From contig DASPIL010000048.1 of NCBI GenBank assembly GCA_035629175.1, forward strand, positions 20,827-84,826: 64,000 nucleotides of DNA, in the 5' to 3' direction. Shown here piece after piece: positions 7,032 through 15,862 of the stretch. Position 1 is the stretch's first letter. Each line of letters opens with the position of its first letter. A program made the position numbers and the translations under genes. The notes beneath the pieces are model-generated. The model had not been told where the DNA came from. It saw only the letters and a program-made list of their open reading frames with translations, and did not search any database. The DNA is from Verrucomicrobiia bacterium (GTDB lineage Bacteria; Verrucomicrobiota; Verrucomicrobiia; Limisphaerales; DASXHY01).

Positions 7032-7142
7032 CGGTTACCCGGCATCTGCGCAGCGTCCAATCCGGCACCAAGTGCCTCCTTGATGCCCTTCATTGTCGCG
7101 GTCGGAGTTGGTTGAACATTTCGGTCGCGGATCCGGTTTCAT

Positions 7143-7166
7143 GCCGCCCGCGCAACTCGCGGCGGC
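7143..7166. repeat. Hairpin in the divergent region before purH
   Basis: GCCGCCCGCG (7143-7152) and CGCGGCGGC (7158-7166) form a GC-rich stem with one bulged C and a five-base loop, between the leftward kinase gene and purH. No T-run follows on either strand, so it is not a standard terminator. It may be incidental in GC-rich DNA. Confidence 0.25.
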
Positions 7167-7282
7167 CAAAATCGTAGTGCCCGTTCCTCATTACTCCAGC
7201 CTTTTCACCGCCCTGGGAACTTTCCCGGGCACATTGGTGGCATTCGCCGATTTGTCCATTGACTGGAGGTAATGTGCTGACG

Positions 7283-8854
7283 ATGGTAACCGGCGCTATG
7301 GCAAAAATTGAACGCGCACTGCTTTCAGTTTCGGATAAAACCGGCCTTGTTCCGTTCGCTCAGGCTCTTTCAAACGCCGGCGTGGAACTGATCTCAACCG
7401 GCGGAACGGCCAAAGCATTGCGCGATGCAGGACTTCGAGTCAAAGACATCAGCGAGCATACCGGATTTCCGGAAATGCTTGATGGTCGTGTAAAGACCCT
7501 TCACCCCAAGGTTCATGGGGGATTGCTGTATATCCGCGGCAATGCGGCTCACGAAACCGCAGTAAGGGAGCATCAGATCGACGCAATAGACCTCGTCGTG
7601 GTGAACCTCTATCCGTTCGAACAGACCGTGGCGAAGCCAAACGTTTCCTTGCACGACGCGATTGAGAATATCGATATTGGCGGTCCCTCAATGCTTCGCA
7701 GCGCTGCGAAGAACCATGAGACGGTGACAGTCATTGTTGATCCAGCAGATTACGAGGAAGTCGCGCGGCAGATCGCTGCTTCTGGAGACACTTCGCTTGA
7801 ATCACGTCGCCGATTGGCCACGAAGGTTTATTCGAGAACAGCGGCTTACGACGCGGCGATTGCAGCGCATCTTGAAAAGGCATTCTCCGATGGCTGTGGC
7901 AAACAGGCATTGCCGGCAGAGCTGACGTTATCGGCGCCGCTGGCGCAGACATTGCGCTACGGCGAGAATCCGCATCAGGAAGCGGCGTTGTATGGCGCGT
8001 TTTCGGATTACTTTCAGCAACTTCACGGCAAGGAGCTTTCCTACAACAACATTCTTGATCTGACAGCAGCCGCGCAATTGATCGCGGAATTTGAGAACGA
8101 TCAACCCACTCTGGCGATCCTGAAGCACACCAATCCTTGCGGTGTCGGCCAGGGAACGAGCCTGCGCGATGCATGGGAGGCAGCCTTTGCGACCGACAAA
8201 CAGGCTCCCTTCGGCGGGATTATTGCAGTCAACCACGCATTGAACGGTCCGTGCGCGGAAGCCATTGCGGAGATCTTCAGCGAAGTGATTGTCGCGCCGG
8301 AATTCACGCCAGAAGCGCTGGCGATCCTTCAGAAGAAAAAAAACCTGCGGTTACTGAGGATGTTGCGGTCAACGTCCTCGGGCCAATCGTGGGATATCCG
8401 AAGCGTGGGATGCGGTTCCTACCTTGTCCAGGGTCGCGACATCAAGTTGACCACGCGCGGAGATCTCAAGATTGTCACGAAACGCAAGCCGAGCGCCGAC
8501 GAGTTGGATGCCATGTTGTTTGGGTGGCGGGTCGTAAAACATGTAAAATCGAATGCCATTGTGTATGTCACGGCGGCGCGGACGCTCGGAATCGGCGCGG
8601 GGCAGATGAGCCGGGTGGATGCCAGCCGCATCGCGGTTTGGAAAGCGCGTGAGGCTGCACTCTCATTGAAAAACAGCGTGGTTTGCAGCGACGCTTTCTT
8701 TCCGTTTGCTGATGGATTGATCGCCGCAGCGGAGGCCGGGGCCACCGCTGCGATTCAACCAGGAGGTTCTGTCCGGGACGCCGAGGTGATTGCCGCGGCC
8801 GACGAGCGGAACATGGCGATGGCATTTACAGGGCACCGGCACTTCCGCCATTGA
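7283..8854 (+). CDS. purH: Bifunctional AICAR transformylase / IMP cyclohydrolase
   Basis: About 523 residues, the usual length for PurH. It catalyses the last two steps of IMP synthesis: formylation of AICAR from 10-formyl-tetrahydrofolate and ring closure. The N-terminal cyclohydrolase (MGS-like) domain starts with [12 protein letters not shown] and includes [12 protein letters not shown]; the transformylase domain includes [14 protein letters not shown] and KHTNPCG, and the protein ends with the conserved [11 protein letters not shown] 7283 is chosen because GGAGGT lies at 7265-7270; ATG 7298 would give the most family-like N-terminus. The 10-formyl-THF supplier folD lies at 15863-16753, not linked in an operon. 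Confidence 0.95.
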   Translation: MVTGAMAKIERALLSVSDKTGLVPFAQALSNAGVELISTGGTAKALRDAGLRVKDISEHTGFPEMLDGRVKTLHPKVHGGLLYIRGNAAHETAVREHQIDAIDLVVVNLYPFEQTVAKPNVSLHDAIENIDIGGPSMLRSAAKNHETVTVIVDPADYEEVARQIAASGDTSLESRRRLATKVYSRTAAYDAAIAAHLEKAFSDGCGKQALPAELTLSAPLAQTLRYGENPHQEAALYGAFSDYFQQLHGKELSYNNILDLTAAAQLIAEFENDQPTLAILKHTNPCGVGQGTSLRDAWEAAFATDKQAPFGGIIAVNHALNGPCAEAIAEIFSEVIVAPEFTPEALAILQKKKNLRLLRMLRSTSSGQSWDIRSVGCGSYLVQGRDIKLTTRGDLKIVTKRKPSADELDAMLFGWRVVKHVKSNAIVYVTAARTLGIGAGQMSRVDASRIAVWKAREAALSLKNSVVCSDAFFPFADGLIAAAEAGATAAIQPGGSVRDAEVIAAADERNMAMAFTGHRHFRH

Positions 8855-8873
8855 ACAGTGGCAGAGGTGCTAA

Positions 8874-9263
8874 TCAGTCGATCAGGCTGTAGATCATCCA
8901 GAATTGTGCCGCAACAACCGCGGCCATTATCGCCCAAAAGAAACTCTCGCGCGAACTGAGGCTTTTCTGTGGAGCTTGGGCCAGCCAGAAACGCAATGAC
9001 GCGGCTCCGAACTGAATGTGATCTCCATTTCGCAGGACCGAACGCTTCACAGCGTGTGAGTTCACGGTAATGAGAGCCTCTCCCTGGGGTTGGATGAGAA
9101 ACCCTGCAGCGGGATCCAATTCAACGATGAAATGTTGATCCCAGACTCCGGGAGCATTGATCTGCACATCTGCATCATCAGCCCGTCCCACACGAAAAGG
9201 AAAACGGCGGGGTGACCACTTGGTTCCCGCCGTTGTGCCTGAGAGCGATTCCAGTTGAATCAT
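8874..9263 (-). CDS. FHA-domain protein with C-terminal membrane helix
   Basis: 129 residues. Residues 20-100 fit a forkhead-associated domain: [13 protein letters not shown], an HFIVEL strand, and NGDHIQFG, corresponding to the GR, SxxH-like and N/G positions, although the usual SxxHA is replaced by WDQHF. A hydrophobic segment near the C-terminus ([19 protein letters not shown]) would anchor it in the inner membrane with the domain in the cytoplasm. FHA domains bind phosphothreonine peptides. Its ATG overlaps the stop of the polysaccharide export gene by one base, so it is the last gene of that operon and may tune export through protein phosphorylation. Confidence 0.75.
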   Translation of the reverse strand: MIQLESLSGTTAGTKWSPRRFPFRVGRADDADVQINAPGVWDQHFIVELDPAAGFLIQPQGEALITVNSHAVKRSVLRNGDHIQFGAASLRFWLAQAPQKSLSSRESFFWAIMAAVVAAQFWMIYSLID

Positions 9264-9874
9264 CAGTAGAGACTGCGCCGGATGTAGATCTTGTCGCCTG
9301 GAAATACAGAAATATTGTGCTTCGGTTCGCGAATGGCGCGTTGATAATCGACCACCACCTGCTCCCCGTTTGGACGAATCAGCCGGACCTGGCTTTTCTT
9401 GGCGAATTCCGTAAACCCGCCCGCTGCGGAAATCGCACTCAGAATGTCAGTTTCACCGAGGTAGGTTTTTGGGCCCGGCGTTTTGACCTCCCCTTCGACG
9501 TAGTAGTAACGCAGCTCCGACTTCACCGTTATCGTCATGTTCTGGTAGAGCTTGTTATACTCCTTCTGCAGCTCCTGCTGAAGTTCGCCCGTGGTCTTGC
9601 CTAACGCCTTCACGGAGCCAATTTCCGGAGGGGTGATGGTGCCATCATCCTTCACCCGTTCCTCATGAGGCTTGCGTTCCGGGAGGCCAGGGCTGGAGAA
9701 GCTGATAATCACCAGGTCGCCGCGGTAGAACACATTGGCCGGCGGGCGCGGGTTCGATTCACCATCGCCGTCGTCGAACCTATGCCCCGCCGTGCCGCAG
9801 CCGCTGAGCAGAAGGCCAGAGGTCACAACGACCAATCCCAGACACAGCATCAAAAAGTTCCTGAGTAGTTTCAT
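9263..9874 (-). CDS. Wza-like polysaccharide export lipoprotein
   Basis: 203 residues from ATG 9872-9874, preceded by GGAAG; an in-frame TTG at 9898 is less likely. A lipoprotein signal ends LLLSGC. The mature part has a polysaccharide biosynthesis/export domain (YRGDLVIISF, VKDDGTITPPEIGSVKALG) and a SLBB-like domain (YYVEGEVKTPGPKTYLGETDILSAISAAGGF), ending in a VFPGDKIYI strand. Known role: periplasmic and outer-membrane channel of Wzx/Wzy-type polysaccharide export. It is shorter than E. coli Wza (about 380 residues) and lacks the extra domains, like many Wza homologues outside Enterobacteria. Lies in an operon with the tyrosine autokinase. Confidence 0.9.
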   Translation of the reverse strand: MKLLRNFLMLCLGLVVVTSGLLLSGCGTAGHRFDDGDGESNPRPPANVFYRGDLVIISFSSPGLPERKPHEERVKDDGTITPPEIGSVKALGKTTGELQQELQKEYNKLYQNMTITVKSELRYYYVEGEVKTPGPKTYLGETDILSAISAAGGFTEFAKKSQVRLIRPNGEQVVVDYQRAIREPKHNISVFPGDKIYIRRSLY

Positions 9875-9904
9875 TTTCTTCCAGTGAAAAGCCCGCAAAT
9901 CAAA

Positions 9905-12064
9905 TCAATACTTGGGTTTGATATCCAGCTTTGATTTGTCCCCGCCATCGGCGGCCGCCACGGCGTCATCGTCCTCATCCTTAGAGTAGTATTCGTGGTA
10001 GTAACCGCTGTAGTAGTAGTAGCTTTCGTCCTGCGACATGTTGATGTTATTCAGCACGATTCCCAGCAGGTTGCCGCCAACCTTCTCGATCATCTGTTTC
10101 GCGCGGATGTTCATCGGCTGCGGATACCTGCGGTATTGGATGACCTGGAGGGTGATGTCCACTTCGCTTGCAAGAATCGAAGCGTCACTCACGCCCATGA
10201 TCGGCGGGGAGTCAAAGAACACATAGTCGTAGCGCTGCTTCAGTTCGTGGATGAGATTCTTCATCTGAGCCGAACTCAGGACGCCCATCGAACTGCTCGG
10301 CAACTTGCCGCTCGCCATGAAGTCCAAGGTGGGCAAGTTGCTCGTTTGAATGACCTCCTCGAGCGTGTTTTGCTTGAGGAGATAATTGGTCAGACCAATG
10401 TTATTCGTCACGCGCATGATCTTGTGCAGCGTGGGACGCCGAAGGTCAGAATCAACCACTACGACGCGGGCGCCGTTCTGAGCGAAAACGGTGGCCAGGT
10501 TAAGGATCGTGGTCGACTTGCCTTCGCCGGCGCCTGCGCTCACCACCGCGATGGAGTTCAGTTTGTCATCCTTTCGGGAGAAAAGGAGGTTCGTTCTGAG
10601 CACTCGATAAGCTTCCGCATGCGGGCTATCCGCGCCTTCCTCCATCAGGAAGCCGACGTTCTGCGGAATGACGCCGAGCACGGGTGCCTGCAGCGTGCGT
10701 TCCACGTCATCGATCGTCTTCACGCTCGTGTCCAGATATTCAATGAAGAACGCGAGACCCACTCCAACGACCAGGCCGATTACAACACCCAGCGCGATGT
10801 TCAGGCCCTTCTTCGGCTTTACGGGATCGCGATTCTCAATCGCCCTGTCGGTGATCGTCACCATCGACGTGCGGGGAAGTCGATAGTCGGCGCTGCTGGA
10901 TGCGATCTTCACGGACAGGATGTTGTTAAACTGCTCCAACTCGGAAAGGCGGCGCTTTGCAGCGTAGTAGGGACGGCTTTTTTCCACCAGGGCCAGGTAT
11001 TCTGTCCGCGAGGTTTCGAGGCGATGGGCAAGCTCCTCGGCTGCGGCTTTGGCAGCATCCAGCCGGTTTTGCAGCCCAATCAAAATCCCGTCGACCGCGT
11101 CCGAGATGCTGCGCGCGATTGACTCAACATTCTCCTGCGCGTTCTTATAAAGCGGATGGTCGTCCTTGTAGATCGCCTTCATCGAGCGAAAGCTCTGGTC
11201 GGCGAGTTCATACTGGTTGAAGAGGCTGGCCAATCGCTGGTCGGGTTGGCCGAGCGCGATTTGGATGGCGTCCCTCAACTGCGATTTTTCGAGGCTCCGA
11301 AGATGACTGATTGCAGTCTCGCGCATGACGACCTCGTTCTTCAGCATGATCAATTGCGCCTGGATCTGCTTCTCGACGTCAGCCGAGATCGGCGGTGTCG
11401 GCATCGATTCCATCGGGTTCAGGTCGGTGATGCCGAACTTCGTGCGCAGCTGATCAACCTCCTGTTGTGCCGCTTCGGTTTTTCTGCGGTATTCCACCTG
11501 TTGCTCTTCCAAGGCTTTGATGCTGCTCGCGAGCTGTTCGAGACTTACCTCGAGGCGATGCTGCTTGTAGGTATCGACAATTTCGTTGGCAATCTGGGCG
11601 GCTTCATCGGGCTTGTCGCTGAAAACTTCCACTTCAATCAAGCTGGCGTTACGAACCGGAGTGAGGCGGATCGATTTCTTGAAAATCTCGAGGGTCTCGG
11701 AACGTTTGAGAGGTTGTCCGCTCGCGTACTTCTCGCCCCACTTTTCGTTCAACTTCAACTTGTCGATCACTCGTCCCAGGATCAACTCGGACTGGATGAC
11801 TTCGAACTCGGTCTGGATGAAATAGGGATCGTAGCCTTTCTGGCTGTATTGCTCGAACGATCCAGCGTCAGGGCTGTCGTTCGTCACTTTCATCCTGGCC
11901 GTACCTGAAAACGTTTCTGGCAAGATGTAAGTGACGACCGTCGCCGTAATCACAACAAGGAGGAACACGGCAAGAATGACTGTTTTGCGAATGCGGATGA
12001 TCCGCCAATAATCCAGGAAATGAAGCTTGGTTTCCTGCGGTGTAGAGCTCTTAGTTGAATCCAT
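9905..12064 (-). CDS. Polysaccharide co-polymerase / tyrosine autokinase (Wzc-like)
   Basis: 719 residues. An N-terminal Wzz domain is bounded by a membrane segment near residues 32-52 and a second near 425-448; between them lies a long coiled-coil periplasmic region. The cytoplasmic C-terminal BY-kinase has Walker A GAGEGKST (about residue 510), Walker A' VVVVDSDLRRP and a FFDSPP Walker B, and ends with a Tyr-rich tail (DESYYYYSGYYHEYYSK) for autophosphorylation. Known role: sets chain length and couples polymerisation to export through Wza. ATG 12062-12064 has no Shine-Dalgarno sequence; a terminator-like hairpin and T-run lie just before it. Confidence 0.92.
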   Translation of the reverse strand: MDSTKSSTPQETKLHFLDYWRIIRIRKTVILAVFLLVVITATVVTYILPETFSGTARMKVTNDSPDAGSFEQYSQKGYDPYFIQTEFEVIQSELILGRVIDKLKLNEKWGEKYASGQPLKRSETLEIFKKSIRLTPVRNASLIEVEVFSDKPDEAAQIANEIVDTYKQHRLEVSLEQLASSIKALEEQQVEYRRKTEAAQQEVDQLRTKFGITDLNPMESMPTPPISADVEKQIQAQLIMLKNEVVMRETAISHLRSLEKSQLRDAIQIALGQPDQRLASLFNQYELADQSFRSMKAIYKDDHPLYKNAQENVESIARSISDAVDGILIGLQNRLDAAKAAAEELAHRLETSRTEYLALVEKSRPYYAAKRRLSELEQFNNILSVKIASSSADYRLPRTSMVTITDRAIENRDPVKPKKGLNIALGVVIGLVVGVGLAFFIEYLDTSVKTIDDVERTLQAPVLGVIPQNVGFLMEEGADSPHAEAYRVLRTNLLFSRKDDKLNSIAVVSAGAGEGKSTTILNLATVFAQNGARVVVVDSDLRRPTLHKIMRVTNNIGLTNYLLKQNTLEEVIQTSNLPTLDFMASGKLPSSSMGVLSSAQMKNLIHELKQRYDYVFFDSPPIMGVSDASILASEVDITLQVIQYRRYPQPMNIRAKQMIEKVGGNLLGIVLNNINMSQDESYYYYSGYYHEYYSKDEDDDAVAAADGGDKSKLDIKPKY

Positions 12065-12069
12065 AAATT

Positions 12070-12106
12070 AAAAAAGGGGGGCGGATCGTTATGAACCCGG
12101 CCCCCC
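12070..12106 (-). terminator. Rho-independent terminator or attenuator before wzc-like gene
   Basis: Reading leftward, GGGGGGC (12106-12100) and GCCCCCC (12082-12076) form a seven-base GC stem, directly followed by TTTTTT (12075-12070). It lies after the stop of the beta-barrel gene at 12127 and its T-run ends six bases before the ATG of the autokinase. It has the right orientation to stop or attenuate transcription passing from the beta-barrel gene into the autokinase gene. Confidence 0.7.
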
Positions 12107-12126
12107 GCATAAACGTTCAGGGTAGA

Positions 12127-13365
12127 TTAATACGTGGCGGTCACGCCCAAGTAAACCCTATTTCTATCAAATTCACGGCCATCAACGTCAGAGTCGAGCT
12201 TGTCGAATGAATAACCGACGTGAGTGGAGAGGAAGCGATTGATCTCGTATCGCAGGCTGGTATCGATGGAATAGAAATTATCTTTCCCACCATCAAGATC
12301 ACCGTTTTGGAACTCAGAGTTTTGGTACTGGCCACCGAGATGCCAGAACAAACGTGCCGCCAGCCGATGGTCCAAGCCAACATAAAATGCGACTGACTGT
12401 GCATCCGTGACCAGGTCTGTTCCAGTCCCGATGACGTCTGTGGCCGTGCGATCATAAGAGACGCGGAGCATGACCTGGCTCTGCGGCGCATAGCTGTAGC
12501 TCAGAGTGACTTTGCCGTAAGGGCTGACTTCTGCATCGCTATCGTCAGGATCGTTGTAGTAGTCGTTGATACGAGCACCACCACGAACGGACCCGCTCAA
12601 CTCAGGGGTGAAGCGGTGATCGGCTCCCAAGTAAATGTAATGTGAACGATTGTTACGATGCTCAGGCAACCCGCCACCTGCAAAAGCCTCGTCTTCCGTG
12701 TAGTCAATCATGCCGAACTGATAACCGACAATTCCGGTTGTGACGGGCCGGAGCAGAAGCCGGTTTTCGAACGTCACGTAGTGTTCAACGCGGTCGAGGA
12801 CCAGCGAATTCTCCTGTGCCTCGTAATCGAACAATGCGTTGTTATACCCCAAAGTAATGCCGTAAACGGGGGTCAGGTCGGCTTCGAACAAAACGTCGGC
12901 AAAGTTGCGGATGTTGTCGCCCTCCACAGTTTGGAACCCTCCGAAACCGCTACCGGTTCGGAAAAGGTCAGCTTCCTGGCCGATGGCAAATGAATCCGAC
13001 ACCGAAATGCGATAGCGTTCCGAAAACGCGTGCGAAAGACCCAGATCGAACAGGTGTGTCTGCGCGATGTCGTCAAAAACTTCCGGCTCGTCCGCGTACC
13101 ACTTCATTGAATACACGTATCCGAGGCTCAGGGTCGTCTGATCCATGGGAAGCACGAGGCGAACTGATGGCCTGGCTTCGATACCGAAGCTCTCGTGCTC
13201 ATTATCAGCGGCCGTAAGAACGTTGTCGTCGTAGAAGCCACGCAACGTAGCGGATACGCTCCAGGGCTTGTCCGAACCGCCACCCAACGGCTCTTGAGCC
13301 GATACAGTCTGGAGAGCGGAGGCGCCGACGGCAGCCATTCCGATTGAGGCAACAATTTTCTTCAT
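12127..13365 (-). CDS. Outer-membrane beta-barrel protein of polysaccharide locus
   Basis: 412 residues with a Sec signal peptide (MKKIVASIGMAAVGASALQTVSA, cleavage after VSA-Q). The mature protein is an alternating-strand sequence with many aromatic belt residues (YSMKWYAD, YVTFENRLLL, HYIYLGADHRF) and an amphipathic last strand ending in an aromatic residue (NRVYLGVTATY), typical of outer-membrane barrels. Similar barrels accompany exopolysaccharide/exosortase loci, where they may pass polysaccharide across the outer membrane. It is the first gene of the leftward export unit, with a good promoter match 50-80 bases upstream. The transport role is inferred from context. Confidence 0.8.
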   Translation of the reverse strand: MKKIVASIGMAAVGASALQTVSAQEPLGGGSDKPWSVSATLRGFYDDNVLTAADNEHESFGIEARPSVRLVLPMDQTTLSLGYVYSMKWYADEPEVFDDIAQTHLFDLGLSHAFSERYRISVSDSFAIGQEADLFRTGSGFGGFQTVEGDNIRNFADVLFEADLTPVYGITLGYNNALFDYEAQENSLVLDRVEHYVTFENRLLLRPVTTGIVGYQFGMIDYTEDEAFAGGGLPEHRNNRSHYIYLGADHRFTPELSGSVRGGARINDYYNDPDDSDAEVSPYGKVTLSYSYAPQSQVMLRVSYDRTATDVIGTGTDLVTDAQSVAFYVGLDHRLAARLFWHLGGQYQNSEFQNGDLDGGKDNFYSIDTSLRYEINRFLSTHVGYSFDKLDSDVDGREFDRNRVYLGVTATY

Positions 13366-13418
13366 AGTTATTTAACTTTTTTCACCCAAGAGGCCAGTGC
13401 CAACCGTAAAACGGCAAC

Positions 13419-13448
13419 TTTTTAGCCGAAACGCGCCGAAGCTGTCAA
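13419..13448 (-). promoter_or_regulatory. Candidate sigma70-type promoter for the export operon
   Basis: On the minus strand TTGACA (13448-13443) is a perfect -35, followed after 18 bases by TAAAAA (13424-13419) as a -10 matching four of six positions. It lies 54 bases upstream of the beta-barrel ATG at 13365. Major sigma consensus in this lineage is assumed to be bacterial-standard. Confidence 0.5.
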
Positions 13449-13629
13449 CGGATTCTTCCGGCTCCCTCTCGCAGCATCAGATTGCTTTCCTTCCAATTTA
13501 AAAGACCTCACCCCATCCACACCCGGCTCGTAGCCTCATGCAGACCTCAGCCCCAACCTGGCTGAACAATTGACCAGCGACGCCAGCCGCCGTTCAAATT
13601 TCCCCCGGAGACTAGGAAGTTCTCCCCCT

Positions 13630-14391
13630 CTAGGGAAGAACAATAATTTGACCCGGCCGCATCCGTCGGGGATCAATTCCGGGGTTCGCCGCGGCTAACG
13701 CTCCCAACCTGACGCCATACCGCCGCGAAATAGACGCCATTGTGTCGCCGGACTGAACAGTGTGCGTGCGCCGCGACCCCGGAATCGGCCGGCTGATGAG
13801 TGGGGCCTGCCGGTTCGTAACGGCTGCAGGTTGTGGGGGAAGCGGCGTCACTTGTGGGGACTCCCTGCGGGTGGGAAGGGGTTGTGGCGCGACAATATTG
13901 GTCGCGGGCCGCGATGCTAAAAACAACCTGAACCTCTCGTTTTCTTCTTTGAGTCGTCGATTTTCGTCGAGCAGTTGCTCAAGCTGTTTTTGCATGCCAG
14001 GCGCGATAGGCAGCGGCCACACACTCTTGGCGAGGTCCTGCTTGCAATTCATAATGCGCTGCCGAATGACCTCCGCATTGTCCGAACCGGGCCGCAATTT
14101 CAGATAGCGTTCATAGTGATAAATCGCAGCCGCGGCATCATTTTCCTTGGTCTCGTAAAGCCAGCCGAGTTGCGAGTGCGCTTTGGAATTATGCGGATTG
14201 ACTTCAAGGGCGCGATGGAACTCCTCGATCGCGCCGCGATAATCCAGGACATTGATCGCCTTCTTCCCAGCGAGAAAATGCGGCTCCTTCTCCTCGTCCA
14301 GTTCGCTCTGTCCCTGGGGAACGCAGCCGCTCATGCCCACAAGGAGCACAAAGGCGGTCATTGCGCGAAAAAGCCACACCGGGACAGTCAT
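13630..14391 (-). CDS. Lipoprotein with TPR repeats, coiled coil and LysM domain
   Basis: 253 residues from ATG 14389-14391 (an upstream in-frame TTG is less likely). The signal ends VGMSGC, a lipobox. Two or three TPR-like helices follow (AINVLDYRGAIEEFHRALEV, HSQLGWLYETKENDAAAAIYHY), then a short coiled coil (LEQLLDENRRLKEENERF), a Pro-rich linker and a C-terminal LysM domain (HTVQSGDTMASISRRYGV to GQIIVLP) that should bind peptidoglycan. Likely an envelope-associated scaffold. It is followed by a membrane protein gene upstream in the same direction; a link with the export operon is possible but the 264-base gap carries that operon's own promoter. Confidence 0.8.
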   Translation of the reverse strand: MTVPVWLFRAMTAFVLLVGMSGCVPQGQSELDEEKEPHFLAGKKAINVLDYRGAIEEFHRALEVNPHNSKAHSQLGWLYETKENDAAAAIYHYERYLKLRPGSDNAEVIRQRIMNCKQDLAKSVWPLPIAPGMQKQLEQLLDENRRLKEENERFRLFLASRPATNIVAPQPLPTRRESPQVTPLPPQPAAVTNRQAPLISRPIPGSRRTHTVQSGDTMASISRRYGVRLGALAAANPGIDPRRMRPGQIIVLP

Positions 14392-14448
14392 CGCGCCGAC
14401 ACTAAACGAACGCACATGACGGTGCAACACGACTTCGGACCGAACGCG

Positions 14449-15321
14449 TCAGGGGTTTGCCGACGGCGGACTAAACGGATTTTTCGGCTTGGCATCGCGC
14501 TCCACGCTGACTCCCTTCTTCTGAATGTCGAAGGGATTGGCCACGACGTCACTCGCAGGCGGTCGCGCGAGCAGCCCGCCAATGCAGTAAGCCCATCCCA
14601 CGATCCAATGAATCACCTGCAGGACCAGGAACTCGACCAGAGAAATGACTCCAAAGCCGTAGGCGAATATACCAACGATCATCATCAAGGCACCCGGGAT
14701 GAAGGAGGCGCTTGCCAGTTTCCAGCTCGATGCCCAACCCATTCGCCGGTCGCGGAGCAACGCTGCAATCCAAAGGGGAATTGAATACGCCAACGCGAGC
14801 ATCCACCAGGTGGCAATCAAGCCAAACAGAACGGAACCGAACAAAATCCAGAGCAGCGGCGGGCGCCACGCACCCCACCACGGTTCCAGTGCTGTGCGGT
14901 TGAATTCGATCGTGTAGTCGTTCCGATAATGGAGAAATGCTGTGCCAAGCAGCGATCGAAAGTGTACATCGCGCCGCCCAAATTCCACCTGCACATGCGC
15001 CGGCACGCGTGCCAGGCCCGTGTGAAGAAGATCCAGGGAAAAGGCCAGCATGCGCGATTCAGCCAAAAAACGCGGCTCTGTTTCGGGCGAGTGCAGGATG
15101 CCGCCGCGTATTTGGCCGGTTTCCGGCAATCGATCGATCGCGCGCGACACGATCGGACACCACGCCGAGTTGACGAACCACACCACTGCCCATGCCGCCA
15201 TGAGTGCCACGACAAACTGCATCAGGACTATGCGATTGCAGGATGCATCGGCAAAGGCTGCGACCCCACGGAACGTGAGGGGCTGGCAAGGCCCTCGATT
15301 TTTTAGCCACTCCCATTTCAT
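14449..15321 (-). CDS. Multi-spanning membrane protein of unknown function
   Basis: 290 residues from ATG. About five or six hydrophobic segments are visible: VLMQFVVALMAAWAVVWFV near residue 35, LLWILFGSVLFGLIATWWML near 155, AYSIPLWIAALL, PGALMMIVGIFAYGFGVISL and FLVLQVIHWIVGWAYCIGGL. The part between the first and second holds a soluble loop of about 100 residues. The last 35 residues are polar with NPFDIQKK and KPKNPF. The layout resembles Yip1-like or DUF-type integral proteins of Verrucomicrobia, but I do not recognise the family. Confidence 0.6.
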   Translation of the reverse strand: MKWEWLKNRGPCQPLTFRGVAAFADASCNRIVLMQFVVALMAAWAVVWFVNSAWCPIVSRAIDRLPETGQIRGGILHSPETEPRFLAESRMLAFSLDLLHTGLARVPAHVQVEFGRRDVHFRSLLGTAFLHYRNDYTIEFNRTALEPWWGAWRPPLLWILFGSVLFGLIATWWMLALAYSIPLWIAALLRDRRMGWASSWKLASASFIPGALMMIVGIFAYGFGVISLVEFLVLQVIHWIVGWAYCIGGLLARPPASDVVANPFDIQKKGVSVERDAKPKNPFSPPSANP

Positions 15322-15364
15322 GAACAGAGACGGGAACGTCAGCCGGGCGGCTGATTGGATTGGA

Positions 15365-15811
15365 TTATTGGGCCGGCGGCGCGGGCTGCTGCTGTTCCGG
15401 CGCGCCCTGGCCCTGCTGCGGCGCGAGAATCAACGGCACCGGGTAGCGAAGCTTCATCACATCATCGACCAAAACTTCGACGTAATACGTTCCTGCCACC
15501 TTGAATTCAACCTGGCCAAAAACAGTGACGTTGGTTGCGTGCAGATTTGCGTCCTGCAACGCGAACTTCACCTCGCCCTTGCGCAGCACCGTGGTCTGGT
15601 CCGGTGCGATCAATCGAACGTTCTCCGTGAACTGCCCAAGACCAGCCGTCCATCGGTTGAACACGCTCAATTTGAGTGCAACCACAGGCAACTGGGGAAC
15701 GCGAATGAAGTTGATCACCCCAATAAGGAAAAAATTCCCGGAAATCTCCTGTCGAATTTCTTCGCACAGGAGTGAACATTGGAGGTCAGGTAAAATGCGG
15801 GTGGGTTGCAT
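15365..15811 (-). CDS. Conserved hypothetical beta-sandwich protein
   Basis: 148 residues. It starts MQPTRILPDLQCSLLCEEIR and has a GNFFLIGVINFIRVPQLP segment, then alternating strands with VEFKVAGTYYVEVLVDD, and a Gln/Pro-rich tail. As I recall, this pattern matches a conserved bacterial family of unknown function (DUF6941 type); that match is unverified. No signal peptide or membrane segment, so it should be cytoplasmic. It lies between the membrane protein gene and folD in the same direction. Confidence 0.55.
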   Translation of the reverse strand: MQPTRILPDLQCSLLCEEIRQEISGNFFLIGVINFIRVPQLPVVALKLSVFNRWTAGLGQFTENVRLIAPDQTTVLRKGEVKFALQDANLHATNVTVFGQVEFKVAGTYYVEVLVDDVMKLRYPVPLILAPQQGQGAPEQQQPAPPAQ

Positions 15812-15862
15812 GATTGTGTAGGGTTAAGCGATTTTCGAAATGAAACGTTTATTATCGGTGTC

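Noticed and set aside
9995..11122. A 375-codon rightward frame opposite the autokinase gene
   Set aside because: It is a shadow of the leftward autokinase frame, which has clear domains; the shadow has His/Arg-rich text typical of antisense reading of GC-rich genes.
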